Source: Alphaproteobacteria bacterium (GTDB lineage Bacteria > Pseudomonadota > Alphaproteobacteria > Elsterales > Elsteraceae). Taken from it: DNA of 7,244 nt. The DNA is taken from contig JAAFHH010000147.1 of assembly GCA_013297545.1 (NCBI GenBank), forward strand, positions 1-7,244. The letters are read 5' to 3'. Positions 1 through 6,070 of this stretch are shown in pieces. The stretch's first letter is position 1, and each line of letters starts with the position of its first letter. A program made the position numbers and the translations under genes. The notes under the pieces are model-generated. The model worked only from the letters and a program-made list of their open reading frames with translations, was not told the origin of the DNA and ran no database searches.

Positions 1-1013
1 CCAAGGATCGTCGCCCCGTCGCTGATCAGGCGCAGCGTGTCAATCCGCGCTGCCGCGCCAGCGCGCCAGGCGCCGATGACGCGCCCCTCGTCGACGGGCA
101 GGCGGCCGGTTGCCAGACGCGGCTCCACCACCTCGCCCGCACCAAGGCTGAGGTCCGCGTCGACGCCGAGCACTGCACCCTGCCGGCTGACGGCGACCGA
201 CACCTGGCCATCGACCGGCAGCTGCAGGGCGGCAAGCGGTGCCAGCGCCGGCAGCGCATCGGCGACATCGGCCGGCACGAACCCCGAAAATCTCGATACG
301 ATATCGAAATGATCTCGACCGACCGACCAATTCCCCTCCAGACCAAGGGCGATGCGACGCTCGGCGATCACCGCTTCACCCGATCCACGGGCTCGAATCC
401 CACTGTCATCGCGGTCGAGGTCAAGGTCGAGCTGCTCCAGCCGCCAGACCTGGGGGCTTTCCTCTGTGCGATCGATCAAGGTCAGATCCGCGTCGGTCAG
501 GCGAATCACCGTGAGATAGCTCAGCGCATCGCTGCTGGTGCGGCGTGCTGCTTGGAACCACCCCTCGACCCCAACCCCGGACCCAGACCCGCGACCGGGA
601 GCCGCCAGCCCGGCGATCGACCAGCCCGTGGCGCTGCGCTCCACCGTGACCGAGGGGCGGATGAGTGCCACCTCGACCGGGGCAACCACGCCCGCCATCA
701 GCGCTACGGTCGACAAGCGCACGCCCACTTCCGGCAGCTCGATCGGCGCGTCGCCCCCTGCGATCACAAGATCACTGACCCTGAGCGCGACGGCACGCCG
801 CTCCCGCTGCCAGTAGACCTCGATGCCGCCGATGCGCACATCCCGGCCGCCCAGCGCGGCGGACAGCCGCGCTTCGGCAAATGAGACCGCGATCGGCAGC
901 GACAACGGGGCGTCCGCAATGCGCCAGCCAAGCAGCAACAGGCCGCAGACCAGCGCCCCGGCCAGGCCGCTCAGCACCGTGAAGAACACCCCGGTGGCTC
1001 CGCGCACCCTCAC
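1..1013 (-). CDS. DUF3971/AsmA-like (YhdP-type) membrane-anchored protein, N-terminal part
   Basis: The minus strand is open from a GTG at 1013 to the left edge, giving 337 codons; the C-terminus is outside the window. After a short basic start (VRVRGATG) comes one hydrophobic segment at about residues 8-30, which fits an inner-membrane anchor with the rest in the periplasm. The remainder is rich in short beta-strand-like runs, as in the AsmA/YhdP/TamB superfamily. A stretch at about 241-270 (RFSGFVPADVADALPALAPL) resembles the DUF3971 region of YhdP-like proteins. Known members (E. coli YhdP, TamB, YdbH) are long beta-rich proteins implicated in moving phospholipids between the membranes; that role is inferred here. 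The GTG is chosen because AGGAGG lies 6 nt upstream; an ATG at 1018 is in another frame. A Gly/Ser-rich linker sits near residues 147-155. The gene diverges from glnE with a 49-bp gap. The fold is fairly secure, the exact subfamily less so. Confidence 0.82.
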   Translation of the reverse strand, partial: MRVRGATGVFFTVLSGLAGALVCGLLLLGWRIADAPLSLPIAVSFAEARLSAALGGRDVRIGGIEVYWQRERRAVALRVSDLVIAGGDAPIELPEVGVRLSTVALMAGVVAPVEVALIRPSVTVERSATGWSIAGLAAPGRGSGSGVGVEGWFQAARRTSSDALSYLTVIRLTDADLTLIDRTEESPQVWRLEQLDLDLDRDDSGIRARGSGEAVIAERRIALGLEGNWSVGRDHFDIVSRFSGFVPADVADALPALAPLAALQLPVDGQVSVAVSRQGAVLGVDADLSLGAGEVVEPRLATGRLPVDEGRVIGAWRAGAAARIDTLRLISDGATIL

Positions 1014-1019
1014 CCATTG

Positions 1020-1025
1020 CCTCCT
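1020..1025 (-). promoter_or_regulatory. Ribosome binding site that fixes the GTG start of the DUF3971 gene
   Basis: Read on the minus strand, a perfect AGGAGG is followed by a 6-nt spacer (CAATGG) and then GTG at 1013-1011. The spacer contains an out-of-frame ATG only 2 nt from the AGGAGG, too close for normal initiation. A second in-frame GTG two codons later is a weaker alternative. Confidence 0.75.
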
Positions 1026-1026
1026 G

Positions 1027-1055
1027 TTGACCCCGGCCGTGCGAACGACCACGGT
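1027..1055 (+). promoter_or_regulatory. Possible glnE promoter in the divergent gap
   Basis: TTGACC at 1027-1032 matches the sigma-70 -35 consensus at five of six positions. Seventeen bases later the expected -10 slot (1050-1055, CACGGT) matches at only two. If used, transcription would begin at about 1062-1063, on the glnE start codon itself, which would fit the absence of a ribosome binding site there. The weak -10 makes this tentative; the real promoter may instead lie inside the DUF3971 gene. Confidence 0.22.
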
Positions 1056-1062
1056 CGCGGTG

Positions 1063-3963
1063 ATGCCGACGCCCTCGCTGCACCCCGTGCTTGCCACAGC
1101 CCGCTGGCCCGAGCCAACCCACGGTGACGCGGTCACGATCGCCCGCGAACGCTTGGGCGATGTGCCATGGTGCCACGATCCGGCGGCCGCAGCACTGCTG
1201 GCGTCCGTATTCGGCAACAGCCCGTACTTGACGCACGCCCTGCTGCGCGATCCAGAGCACCTGACCCGGCTGTTGGTTGACGGGCCGGATGTCACGGTCG
1301 CACGGGTGCTGAGTGCTTTGACCCAAGAACTGGCCGCCACGCCAGATACCGCGACCTTGATGGCAGAACTCAGGCGCTTGAAGCGACGCTTGGCGACCGC
1401 GGTTGCCGTGGCGGACATCGGCGGCGTTTGGGCTGTGGAGACGGTCACCAGCGCGCTCGCCCACTTTGCCGATGGCGCGCTGGATGTCGCGACCAACCAC
1501 TTGCTCGGTCGTCTGGTGGGTCAGCCGCCGGATCGGCGCCTTGCGCGCGGCTTGGTCATCCTCGGCATGGGTAAGCACGGTGCGGGCGAACTGAACTATT
1601 CGTCAGACATTGACCTGATCGTGCTGTTCGATCCCGAGCGCGTGCCGACCGAGGTGCTGGCGGCGGCGGGCGACCGCACCTTGCAGCAGGTCTATGTCCG
1701 CCTGGTGCGCGACCTCGTGCGGATCATCGAAGAGCGCACAGCGGACGGCTACGTGTTCCGTACCGATTTGCGCCTCAGGCCCGATCCGTCCTCGACCCCC
1801 GTCGCCCTCTCGGTGCGGGCGGCGGAGGCCTACTACGAAAGCGTCGGCCAAAACTGGGAACGCGCCGCCATGATCAAGGCGCGCCCGGTGGCCGGCGATC
1901 AGGAAGGTGGGCGCCAGTTCCTGGCCCGGCTGCGACCCTTCCTCTGGCGAAGGCACCTCGACTTCGCAGCGATCAACGACATCCATTCGATCAAGCGCCA
2001 GATCAACGCCCAGCGCGGCGGCTCGGAAGTCACGGTCGCCGGCCACAACGTCAAGCTCGGCCGCGGCGGGATACGAGAAATCGAGTTCTTCGCCCAAGTG
2101 CAGCAGTTGATCTGGGGCGGACGGGTGCCCGCTCTGCGCGGTCGCGGCACGCTCGAGATGATCGCGACCCTGGCAGACCTCGGCACATGCGCGGCCGGAA
2201 CGGCGGTGGACTTGACCGACGCCTACCGCTTCCTGCGCCAGGTCGAACATCGCTTGCAGATGATCGACGACCAGCAGACCCACAGCCTGCCAGAAACCCC
2301 GGAGGGGCTCGACCACCTCGCCCGGTTCCTTGGCTATACCACCGTTGGCGCCTTCGAGACTGATCTCCTGCGCCACTTGCGCCTGGTCGAAAGCCACTAC
2401 GCGGAGCTCTTTGAAGAAGCCCCGCACCTCGCCGGGCCTGGCACCTTGGTGTTCACCGGCACTGATGATGACCCGGAAACCCTCGCCACCCTCACGCGCA
2501 TGGGGTTTCGCGAGCCTGCCCGCGTGTCTGCCACCATGCGCGGCTGGCATCACGGCCGGGTGCGCGCGATGCGCAGCGTGCGCGCACGCGAGTTGTTGAC
2601 CGAACTCGCCCCCAACCTGCTCGACCAATTGGCGAAAACCGCCGATCCGGATGGCGCGTTTCATCGCTTCGATCTGTTCCTCACCAACCTGCCGGCTGGC
2701 GTGCAGCTGTTCTCGCTGTTTTACGCCAACCCGCAGGTGTTGGAGCTGGTGGCTCTGGTGATGGGCGCGGCGCCGTCGCTCGCCGAACAGTTGGGCCGGC
2801 GCCCGCTGCTGCTCGACAGTTTGCTCAGCGGCCAAGGCAGCCCATCAGCCCTCGACCAAGTGCTGGATCAGGCGCGCGACTACCAAGACGTGCTGGATCT
2901 GGTGCGGCGCTGGGCTGGGGACGAACGCTTTCGCGTCGGCGTGCAGCTGCTGCGCGGCACCACCACCCCTGATGACGCCGCGCGCGATCTGACCGGTGTG
3001 GCCGACAGTGCCGTCCAAGCCCTGCTCGGCGCCACGATCCACCAGTTCGAAGAGCAGCACGGCACTCTTGCCGGCAGCGCGCTGACCGTCATCGCCCTCG
3101 GCAAGCTCGGCGGCCAGGAGATGACACCAGCATCTGACCTCGACCTCGTGTTCGTCTATCTGCCGCCCGAGGGGGACGGCCAGTCCGACGGACCAAAACC
3201 GCTGGGGGCGTCCGTCTACTGGAACCGGCTGACCCAACGGCTGATTTCAGCGCTCACCGCCCCAACAGCGGAGGGTGATCTCTATCAGGTCGACACGCGC
3301 CTGCGCCCCCACGGCGACAAGGGGCCGGTTGCCGTAGCACTCGAAGGCTTCCAGCACTACTACGCTGACCCGCATGGTGCTTGGACGTGGGAGTTGATGG
3401 CACTGACCCGGGCGCGCGTGGTCGCGGCGACCAGTGGGCCGGCCGCCGAAACTGTCAGCCAAGCAATCGCAGACATCCTGACCAGCCCGCGCGATGCCGC
3501 CACTGTGGTGGCCGACGCCATCGCCATGCGCCAACGCATCGCGCGCGACAAGCCAGCGACCAGCGGCTTTGACGTCAAGCGCCGCCCGGGCGGGCTGACC
3601 GACATCGAGTTCTTAGCTCAAACCCTGGTGCTGGTGCACGCGCCCGGCGACCCCGGCCTGATCACCGGTCACACCCACGAGGCGATCCAGCGCCTGGCCG
3701 CCGCTGGGATTTTGGGCGAGGGCGATGCCGCCACGCTGATCCTAGCCCTCAGCCGCCAGCAGACTTTGCAGATGATGCTGCGGCTCACCACCAACGGCGA
3801 CCTCGATCCGGCACAGGCACCGGCCGGTCTACTTCAAGTGCTCGCGCGTGCCGTGGGCACGGTTGACTTCGCGCAGTTGGAAACAGATATCGACGAGGCC
3901 GCAACCGCCGCCGCCGAAGTGGTGGCCCGCTGCCTAGGACCCGTTCACAGCCAAACCCCGTGA
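1063..3963 (+). CDS. glnE: Bifunctional glutamine synthetase adenylyltransferase / adenylyl-removing enzyme
   Basis: From the ATG at 1063 this is 966 residues, close to E. coli GlnE (946). GlnE attaches AMP to glutamine synthetase when nitrogen is plentiful and removes it when nitrogen is scarce, steered by PII protein and glutamine. Both nucleotidyltransferase heads are visible. The N-terminal adenylyl-removing head has GMGKHGAGELN from residue 168 and SSDIDL with metal-binding-type D182 and D184, then FRTDLRLRPDP and NWERAAMIKARPVAGD. The C-terminal adenylyltransferase head has ALGKLGGQE and SDLDLVFVY with D692 and D694, then VDTRLRPHGDKG. Each head is followed by its helical partner motif: KLGRGGIREIEFF from K331 and VKRRPGGLTDIEF near 838. 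The reading frame extends to an ATG at 823, but that part overlaps the divergent DUF3971 gene and does not look like GlnE. No Shine-Dalgarno precedes 1063; in-frame GTG (1039, 1060) and TTG (1027) are alternatives. The only oddity in the first signature is His172, where Leu is usual. Confidence 0.95.
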   Translation: MPTPSLHPVLATARWPEPTHGDAVTIARERLGDVPWCHDPAAAALLASVFGNSPYLTHALLRDPEHLTRLLVDGPDVTVARVLSALTQELAATPDTATLMAELRRLKRRLATAVAVADIGGVWAVETVTSALAHFADGALDVATNHLLGRLVGQPPDRRLARGLVILGMGKHGAGELNYSSDIDLIVLFDPERVPTEVLAAAGDRTLQQVYVRLVRDLVRIIEERTADGYVFRTDLRLRPDPSSTPVALSVRAAEAYYESVGQNWERAAMIKARPVAGDQEGGRQFLARLRPFLWRRHLDFAAINDIHSIKRQINAQRGGSEVTVAGHNVKLGRGGIREIEFFAQVQQLIWGGRVPALRGRGTLEMIATLADLGTCAAGTAVDLTDAYRFLRQVEHRLQMIDDQQTHSLPETPEGLDHLARFLGYTTVGAFETDLLRHLRLVESHYAELFEEAPHLAGPGTLVFTGTDDDPETLATLTRMGFREPARVSATMRGWHHGRVRAMRSVRARELLTELAPNLLDQLAKTADPDGAFHRFDLFLTNLPAGVQLFSLFYANPQVLELVALVMGAAPSLAEQLGRRPLLLDSLLSGQGSPSALDQVLDQARDYQDVLDLVRRWAGDERFRVGVQLLRGTTTPDDAARDLTGVADSAVQALLGATIHQFEEQHGTLAGSALTVIALGKLGGQEMTPASDLDLVFVYLPPEGDGQSDGPKPLGASVYWNRLTQRLISALTAPTAEGDLYQVDTRLRPHGDKGPVAVALEGFQHYYADPHGAWTWELMALTRARVVAATSGPAAETVSQAIADILTSPRDAATVVADAIAMRQRIARDKPATSGFDVKRRPGGLTDIEFLAQTLVLVHAPGDPGLITGHTHEAIQRLAAAGILGEGDAATLILALSRQQTLQMMLRLTTNGDLDPAQAPAGLLQVLARAVGTVDFAQLETDIDEAATAAAEVVARCLGPVHSQTP

Positions 3964-3966
3964 GGA
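3962..3966 (+). promoter_or_regulatory. Ribosome binding site of the peroxiredoxin, overlapping the glnE stop codon
   Basis: The glnE stop TGA (3961-3963) runs into GAGGA, which ends 4 nt before the ATG at 3971. A ribosome finishing glnE therefore sits on the initiation site of the next gene, which suggests translational coupling and a shared mRNA. Confidence 0.65.
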
Positions 3967-3970
3967 CTTC

Positions 3971-4435
3971 ATGCGCCCAGACGTCGGCCAACCGGCCCCC
4001 GATTTCACCATGCCAACCGATGGCAACGGCACTGTCCGTCTGGCCGATTTGAAGGGCAAACCGGTCGTCCTCTACTTCTACCCGAAGGACGATACCTCCG
4101 GCTGCACCAGCCAAGCCTGCGGCTTTCGCGATGCCGCGGCGGCTTACAACGCGCTCAACTGCACCGTGATCGGTGTGTCGCGCGACAGTGTGGCCAGCCA
4201 CGACAAGTTCAAGCAAAAGCACGGCCTCACCTTCACGCTTGGCAGCGACGAGAGCGGAGCGGTGACTGAAGCCTATGGCGTCTGGGTGGAGAAAAGCATG
4301 TACGGCAAGAAGTACATGGGCATCGAACGGGCGACATTCTTGATCGATGGTGCCGGCAAAATCGCGCGCGTCTGGCCAAAGGTGAAGGTGCCGGGCCACG
4401 TGGCCGAAGTGCAGGCCGCGGTTGCAGCGCTCTAA
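3971..4435 (+). CDS. bcp: Thiol peroxidase of the Bcp/PrxQ peroxiredoxin family
   Basis: This 154-residue cytoplasmic protein has the normal length for Bcp. Such enzymes reduce hydrogen peroxide and organic hydroperoxides with a peroxidatic cysteine, usually recycled by thioredoxin. The N-terminus (VGQPAPDF) and strand VVLYFYPKDDT lead into the active site, with Pro38, Thr42 and peroxidatic Cys45. Cys50 lies five residues on, the same spacing as the resolving cysteine of E. coli Bcp (Cys45/Cys50), so this is probably an atypical 2-Cys enzyme with an intramolecular disulfide. A third cysteine, Cys64, has no obvious role. Arg120 in ERATFLID fits the conserved active-site arginine. The active-site loop reads TSGCT where TPGCT is common. 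There is no signal peptide. The start is supported by GAGGA 4 nt upstream, overlapping the glnE stop, so the gene is probably cotranscribed with glnE. The family call is secure; the preferred reductant is inferred. Confidence 0.95.
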   Translation: MRPDVGQPAPDFTMPTDGNGTVRLADLKGKPVVLYFYPKDDTSGCTSQACGFRDAAAAYNALNCTVIGVSRDSVASHDKFKQKHGLTFTLGSDESGAVTEAYGVWVEKSMYGKKYMGIERATFLIDGAGKIARVWPKVKVPGHVAEVQAAVAAL

Positions 4436-4509
4436 GCGCAGCTGTCTCGATTTCGTGATCCCGTTGTCGTCGAAACAGCGCTAGGGTCCGCCAACGCCTG
4501 CGCCGTGCT

Positions 4510-4514
4510 GAGGA
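4510..4514 (+). promoter_or_regulatory. Ribosome binding site of the Hpt-like/pseudo-receiver gene
   Basis: GAGGA with a 6-nt spacer precedes the ATG at 4521. It rules out the out-of-frame ATG at 4514, which lies within the site. I saw no convincing promoter or T-tailed terminator in the gap 4436-4520. Confidence 0.6.
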
Positions 4515-4520
4515 TGCACC

Positions 4521-5279
4521 ATGACTGCTGACTTCGACCAACAGATCACGTCCGAGTTTCGCGACGAAGCGCGCGACACGCTCAACGAAATCGATGTGAT
4601 GATCGGCAATGTGCGCTCGCGCCTGTTTTCCAGCGCGGATGCGCTGGCGACCTTGCGGCGTGACACGCACAATCTGCGCATCGGCTCCAAGGCCGTCGGC
4701 CTTACCGCCGCCGGCTTGATCCTGCACCGGTTGGATGACTATCTGGCCGATTTGAAGGAACTGGAACCCCAGCACCTCGATGACGTGCTGGCGTTCGCCG
4801 ACCGGATCCGCGGCACCCTGGAAGGCGAGTCCGGCTCGGAAGAAGATCTGAAGTCGGTGACCCGCGCGCTGCCGACCAAGAAGACCTTCGACATCGGCGA
4901 CATCCAGATCCTCGATCAGGAAATCATGCTGGTCGGCCCAAACCGCACGGCCAGCCGACTGATCGAACGCGAGTTGCAGGCCTGCGGTTACCGGGTCGTG
5001 AACGTCAACCGTAGTTTCGAAGCGCTCGAACTCGCGGTGCAATCCCGGCCTGATCTGGTGATTGCCGCTGCCATGCTGGACCGGCTCTCGGGCGTGGATC
5101 TCGCCTGCGCTCTGCACGCGATGCCGACCACCCGCGGCATTCCGTTCGCGCTGCTGACCTCCTTCGAATGGGGGCACCCGGAGCTCGACGGGCTGCCGCC
5201 GACTGCGGCACTGATCCGCAAAGGCCCGAAGTTCGGCGATGACTTAGCAGAGGCCTTGTCGCGCTTCGGCATCACCTGA
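4521..5279 (+). CDS. Two-domain signalling protein: Hpt-like bundle plus degenerate receiver
   Basis: This is a 252-residue soluble protein with no signal peptide or membrane segment. Residues about 5-105 look like an all-helical histidine phosphotransfer (Hpt) bundle. The second long helix carries RRDTHNLRIGSKAVGL with His50 as candidate phospho-histidine; it resembles the Hpt signature H-x-L-[KR]-G, but the glycine at His+4 is Ile54. A charged linker (about 101-132) leads to a CheY-like fold at about 133-250. There the acidic pair after strand 1 is Gly139-Pro140 (IMLVGPNRT), and the phosphoacceptor position in PDLVIAAAML is Ala183. The later Thr213 (LLTSF) and Lys234 (IRKGP) are kept. The second domain therefore looks unable to be phosphorylated and would act by binding a partner. 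The start is set by GAGGA 6 nt upstream. The stop overlaps the start of the ferritin-like gene (TGATG), and an intact response regulator lies just beyond it. Partners are unknown; domain calls come from motif reading only. Confidence 0.78.
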   Translation: MTADFDQQITSEFRDEARDTLNEIDVMIGNVRSRLFSSADALATLRRDTHNLRIGSKAVGLTAAGLILHRLDDYLADLKELEPQHLDDVLAFADRIRGTLEGESGSEEDLKSVTRALPTKKTFDIGDIQILDQEIMLVGPNRTASRLIERELQACGYRVVNVNRSFEALELAVQSRPDLVIAAAMLDRLSGVDLACALHAMPTTRGIPFALLTSFEWGHPELDGLPPTAALIRKGPKFGDDLAEALSRFGIT

Positions 5280-5281
5280 TG
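5277..5281 (+). promoter_or_regulatory. TGATG stop/start overlap coupling two genes
   Basis: The stop TGA (5277-5279) of the Hpt-like gene shares its A with the ATG (5279-5281) of the ferritin-like gene. No Shine-Dalgarno is visible before this ATG, so initiation probably relies on ribosomes terminating the upstream gene. Confidence 0.7.
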
Positions 5282-6070
5282 CAGGACCTGGCGGCGGGGG
5301 CCCGCCTGGTGTTGACCACGGCGGCGGGCAAATCCGCCGTTGCACGCGCCGTCGCCGATGCCTGGGGCGCCGGCCTGCCGATTGGCACCTTGGGGGCTGC
5401 CCCCGATCGCCCGGCCCGGCCGCCGCACCCGGAACTCCGCTCCGGCGGTGCCATGCCGCGGCGCAAAGTCACCCGCGGCGTCGCTGGGCGTGTCGCCCTG
5501 CTGCACGCGGTCGCGCACATTGAATTCAACGCGATCGACCTTGCCTTCGACATGGTGCTGCGCTTCGGCGCTGGCATGCCGAAAGCCTTCCTTGATGATT
5601 GGATCAGCGTTGGCGGCGATGAGGCGCTGCACTTCGATCTCTTGGCTGCCCGCCTTTCGAGCCTAGGGGCCGCTTATGGCGACCTGCCCGCCCATGACGG
5701 CCTGTGGCAGGCGGCGAGCGATACGGCCGATGATCGGCTCGCGCGCCTCGCGATCGTGCCGATGGTGCTCGAAGCCCGCGGCCTCGACGTCGCCCCGCAG
5801 ATGATCGAGCGGCTGCACGCTGTGGACGATCCAGACAGCGCGACGATCCTGCAGCGCATCCATGATGACGAAATCGGCCATGTCGCCATCGGCCAGCGCT
5901 GGTTTGCAGCCGAAGCCCTCAGCCGCGGGCTGGAACCGGCTGAAACCTGGGGTCACCTGGTTACCACCCGCTTCCACGGCCGCCTGAAACCACCGTTCAA
6001 CACGGCGAGCCGGGATCGTGCCGGCTTGCCAGAGACGTGGTACCTGCCCCTCGCCCTCAGTCCTGACTGA
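5279..6070 (+). CDS. DUF455 (COG2833) ferritin-like diiron protein
   Basis: This 263-residue protein has the features of the DUF455/COG2833 ferritin-like family: HAVAHIEFNAIDLAFD, DDWISVGGDEALHF, YGDLPAHDGLW, PMVLEARGLDVAP and DDEIGHVAIG. A full set of carboxylate and histidine ligands for a four-helix diiron site can be read: Glu82, then Glu115-x2-His118, then Glu165, then Glu198-x2-His201. Each half keeps a 33-residue spacing (82 to 115, 165 to 198), as in bacterioferritin (18 to 51, 94 to 127 in E. coli). The protein is too long and its C-terminal tail too distinct to be a ferritin; the family is described as MiaE-like, and its substrate is not established to my knowledge. No signal peptide is seen, so it is probably cytoplasmic. 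The start overlaps the upstream stop (TGATG) without its own ribosome binding site. The N-terminus (MQDLAAGARL onwards) matches the length expected of the family, so I keep this start. The 3' end overlaps the convergent regulator gene by 14 bp. Confidence 0.9.
   Translation: MQDLAAGARLVLTTAAGKSAVARAVADAWGAGLPIGTLGAAPDRPARPPHPELRSGGAMPRRKVTRGVAGRVALLHAVAHIEFNAIDLAFDMVLRFGAGMPKAFLDDWISVGGDEALHFDLLAARLSSLGAAYGDLPAHDGLWQAASDTADDRLARLAIVPMVLEARGLDVAPQMIERLHAVDDPDSATILQRIHDDEIGHVAIGQRWFAAEALSRGLEPAETWGHLVTTRFHGRLKPPFNTASRDRAGLPETWYLPLALSPD
6057..6070. repeat. Inverted repeat carrying both convergent stop codons
   Basis: TCAGT-CCTG-ACTGA is a perfect 5-bp inverted repeat with a 4-bp centre, and it coincides exactly with the 14-bp overlap of two convergent genes. 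Each strand therefore ends in GAC TGA, so both proteins end in Asp. The stem is short and has no T-run after it, so it is not a convincing intrinsic terminator. Confidence 0.6.

Noticed and set aside
823..1062. N-terminal extension of glnE to the ATG at 823
   Set aside because: The extra 80 residues overlap the divergent DUF3971 gene, are low-complexity (Ser, Pro, Arg, Ala) and do not resemble GlnE. The 966-residue form already has the family's usual length.
772..1578. Minus-strand open frame of 268 codons spanning the DUF3971-glnE divergence
   Set aside because: It crosses the start regions of two well-supported genes in another frame, and its composition is that of a shadow frame.
1603..2835. 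Long minus-strand open frame (410 codons) opposite glnE
   Set aside because: It lies wholly inside glnE on the other strand, and its translation is rich in Arg, His, Gln and Gly without any recognisable domain. Long antisense frames are expected in GC-rich genes, and glnE has strong motifs at both ends of this stretch.
4436..4481. Imperfect hairpin after bcp (GCTG/CAGC and TTTCG/CGAAA) as a terminator
   Set aside because: The stem needs a 6-nt bulge and a 15-nt loop, and no T-run follows, so it does not qualify as an intrinsic terminator.
4233..5177. Minus-strand open frame of 314 codons opposite bcp and the Hpt-like gene
   Set aside because: It covers parts of two plus-strand genes that have clear motifs and ribosome binding sites. 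The translation shows no domain.
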